Part shown: positions 5,183-6,521 of the stretch, one piece after another
How positions within the stretch are numbered: the first letter of the stretch is position 1
How the letters are laid out: each line of letters opens with the position of its first letter
From: Thermoplasmata archaeon
GTDB taxonomy: Archaea; Thermoplasmatota; Thermoplasmata; Thermoplasmatales; Thermoplasmataceae
Direction: 5' to 3'
Length of the DNA stretch: 6,521 nucleotides
Assembly: GCA_021797055.1 (NCBI GenBank)
Contig: JAKAAI010000098.1
Location: 1-6,521, forward strand
Notes under the pieces: generated by a model
Told to the model about the DNA's origin: nothing
The model's input: the letters and a program-made list of their open reading frames with translations, nothing else
Database searches by the model: none
Made by a program: the position numbers and the translations under genes

Positions 5183-6030
5183 CAAACAAAACGATCTGGA
5201 ACTCCATCAGCCTGGCCGGTTTTTTTCTCAAAAATTACAGAAAATCCAATGCTTTCAGGTACATTATTACATTGTTTTTCTTAATCGGTCTGCTCATGTC
5301 GGTGCTTTCGATATTTTTCCTGAATTCTATTGTCAGTGAATTTGTTCCAGGCTCAATAAAAATAATTCACTACCCAACGCAGATCCTGGAGGACATATAC
5401 AACTTTGCATGGGCGAGCATAGCGATTTATCTGCCAGTGCTGGCGGTTGCTTTCTTCGCGTCTACTTCAATTTCTTCGGATCTGGAGTCAAGAAATATCT
5501 ATCAATTTATGACTATGCCAATTTCAAAAGAGGAATATCTTCTCTCGAAAATTATCTCCAGTTTCGTCGCTTCAATTATCTCCTTACTTGCCTTTATTGC
5601 AATGCAATTTATAACATACATTCTTATTTTTAAGAATTTCCCCTCCCTATCTTTTTTGAACTACGTTGCTGTGATGGTTTTAATCATATTCACTGACACC
5701 ACTGCTGCTATGGCATTTAGCAGCATCATCAGGAAAGAGATCTATGGGCCAATAGGATTCATCCTGATTTTTCTTCTAATTACAAACGTTTTATCACTTT
5801 TGATATCAAGCATGAGTAGTTTAAATGACAGTTTTATAATTACCAATGCACAAAGATTGGCATATCTTGTCTTTCTAAATGTTGAACCGTATTTTATGGT
5901 CTACACCGGTTCTCTGTCGAGTATTAGCTTTAACTCAGAACTCCTCTTAATTTATATACAGATTGCTTACACCGCAGCTTTTCTGTTTATTCTATATTTT
6001 GCCTTCATGCGGAGAGGTGAGGTAAAATAA
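5179..6030 (+). CDS. ABC-2 type transporter permease
   Basis: Membrane subunit of an ABC exporter. The 283 residues contain six predicted helices at about 27-49, 75-98, 123-151, 160-183, 189-211 and 253-277. Between helices 2 and 3 is the characteristic ABC-2 cytoplasmic stretch: acidic residues, then MPISKEEYLLSK (113-124), comparable to the family pattern E-x-G-T-...-L-P-x-S-R-x-x-x-x-x-x-K. This coupling region contacts the ATPase. The start is TTG at 5179, overlapping the previous stop by four bases (TTGA) behind a GGTGAT ribosome binding site; this start gives an N-terminal cytoplasmic segment of normal length. The stop TAA overlaps the ATPase start. The gene is AT-rich. The substrate cannot be read from the sequence; ABC-2 permeases export drugs, peptides, polysaccharides or lipids, or act in resistance. 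It acts in the cytoplasmic membrane, probably as a dimer. Confidence 0.92.
   Translation: MTNKTIWNSISLAGFFLKNYRKSNAFRYIITLFFLIGLLMSVLSIFFLNSIVSEFVPGSIKIIHYPTQILEDIYNFAWASIAIYLPVLAVAFFASTSISSDLESRNIYQFMTMPISKEEYLLSKIISSFVASIISLLAFIAMQFITYILIFKNFPSLSFLNYVAVMVLIIFTDTTAAMAFSSIIRKEIYGPIGFILIFLLITNVLSLLISSMSSLNDSFIITNAQRLAYLVFLNVEPYFMVYTGSLSSISFNSELLLIYIQIAYTAAFLFILYFAFMRRGEVK
6014..6020 (+). promoter_or_regulatory. Very strong ribosome binding site before the ATPase
   Basis: GAGGTGA matches seven bases of the complement of the 16S rRNA 3' end and sits six bases before the ATA at 6027. It is the best ribosome binding site in the window and fixes the likely start of the ATPase despite the absence of ATG, GTG or TTG at that place. 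Confidence 0.7.
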
Positions 6031-6521
6031 GCTCAATCACGGTCAAGAATGTGCGCAGGATCATAAATAAAAAAACCGTTCTAGATATACCGGAACTTCA
6101 CATTTCGAATTCTGTTGTTGGTGTGGTTGGCCCAAACGGCAGCGGGAAGTCAACGTTACTTAAAATTATTTCAGGTTGCATCGAAGAATATCTGGGATCA
6201 AGCTTTGTTGATGGGCTAAATATTGTAGAAAACCACAAGAATTGCGTCAGGAAAATTGGTGCGCTCATTGAAAACCCTCAGCTGTATTCATATGTCAATT
6301 CTTACGATATGCTTCAAATTGCCTATAAACTGAGGAATGGTAAGAATGGAAACGATGTAGAAATTGAAAACAGTCTAAATCAGGTCAGCCTGAGTTCAAA
6401 AAAGGACGTACAGATACGGGATCTTTCATCAGGGGAGAAAAAAAGGCTTTCCATAGGTCTTGCTCTAGTAGGTTCACCAGATATAATTATTCTGGACGAA
6501 CCAACTAACAACATGGATTCA
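6027..6521 (+). CDS. ABC transporter ATP-binding protein, 3' end missing, apparent ATA start
   Basis: Nucleotide-binding subunit that hydrolyses ATP to drive the permease encoded just upstream. Seen in 165 residues: first strand ITVKNV (4-9), Walker A GPNGSGKST (35-43), Q-loop ENPQ (Q85), signature LSSGEKKRL (133-141, a variant of LSGGQ), Walker B IIILDEPT (153-160) and the D-loop NNMD (161-164). The H-loop lies beyond the window. The start is unusual. An in-frame TGA at 6018-6020 limits the gene on the left, and the only GTG (6051) would remove the first strand and has no ribosome binding site. ATA at 6027 lies six bases after GAGGTGA and overlaps the permease stop as ATAA. A typical ABC ATPase begins just there (Met-x-x-I-x-V-x-N). 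A real AUA start, a recent ATGA-to-ATAA mutation or a sequence error are all possible. The length and layout fit the ABC-2 export type. Confidence 0.93.
   Translation, partial: MSSITVKNVRRIINKKTVLDIPELHISNSVVGVVGPNGSGKSTLLKIISGCIEEYLGSSFVDGLNIVENHKNCVRKIGALIENPQLYSYVNSYDMLQIAYKLRNGKNGNDVEIENSLNQVSLSSKKDVQIRDLSSGEKKRLSIGLALVGSPDIIILDEPTNNMDS

Noticed and set aside
5409..5633. 74-codon plus-strand frame inside the permease gene
   Set aside because: It is out of frame within a well-supported membrane protein and has no recognisable content.

Overview
The window most likely comes from an archaeon, possibly a member of the Thermoplasmata. The reasons are TATA-like elements about 25-30 bases ahead of several start codons with almost no leader, GGTGA-type ribosome binding sites inside operons, a short archaeal/Bacillus-type glutamine synthetase, and moderate base composition that becomes AT-rich to the right. 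The domain assignment is fairly secure; the order is an inference. All genes that can be supported lie on the + strand.

Layout. Bases 3-770 and 757-1593 hold two overlapping genes of unrecognised family, the first cut by the left edge. They look co-transcribed and end in T-rich tracts. Next is glnA (1657-2991), a complete type I-alpha glutamine synthetase with its own promoter. The 196-base gap after it has no gene but is dense in structure: two short palindromes around a strong TATA-like element, then an AT-rich block of direct and inverted repeats. That block leads to a solitary beta-class DNA methyltransferase (3188-4192) with an extra C-terminal helix-turn-helix-like tail and no visible restriction enzyme partner. 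A 174-base gap follows, with an 8-bp-stem inverted repeat and TATA-like elements. The last unit is a tightly packed operon: an N-terminally anchored, externally facing protein of unknown family (4367-5182), an ABC-2 type permease (5179-6030), and an ABC ATPase that runs off the right edge (6027-6521).

How the parts relate. GlnA assimilates ammonia and has no evident link to its neighbours. The last three genes probably form one export machine: ATPase, six-helix membrane subunit and a surface-exposed accessory protein, translationally coupled through TTGA and ATAA overlaps. Neither coupled gene starts with ATG; the ATPase appears to start at ATA behind a very strong ribosome binding site. The most promising points for a second look are that ATA start, the repeat-rich region before the methyltransferase, the methyltransferase tail, and the unknown pair at the left edge, one member of which carries a short stretch resembling the active-site histidine motif of the archaeal primase small subunit.
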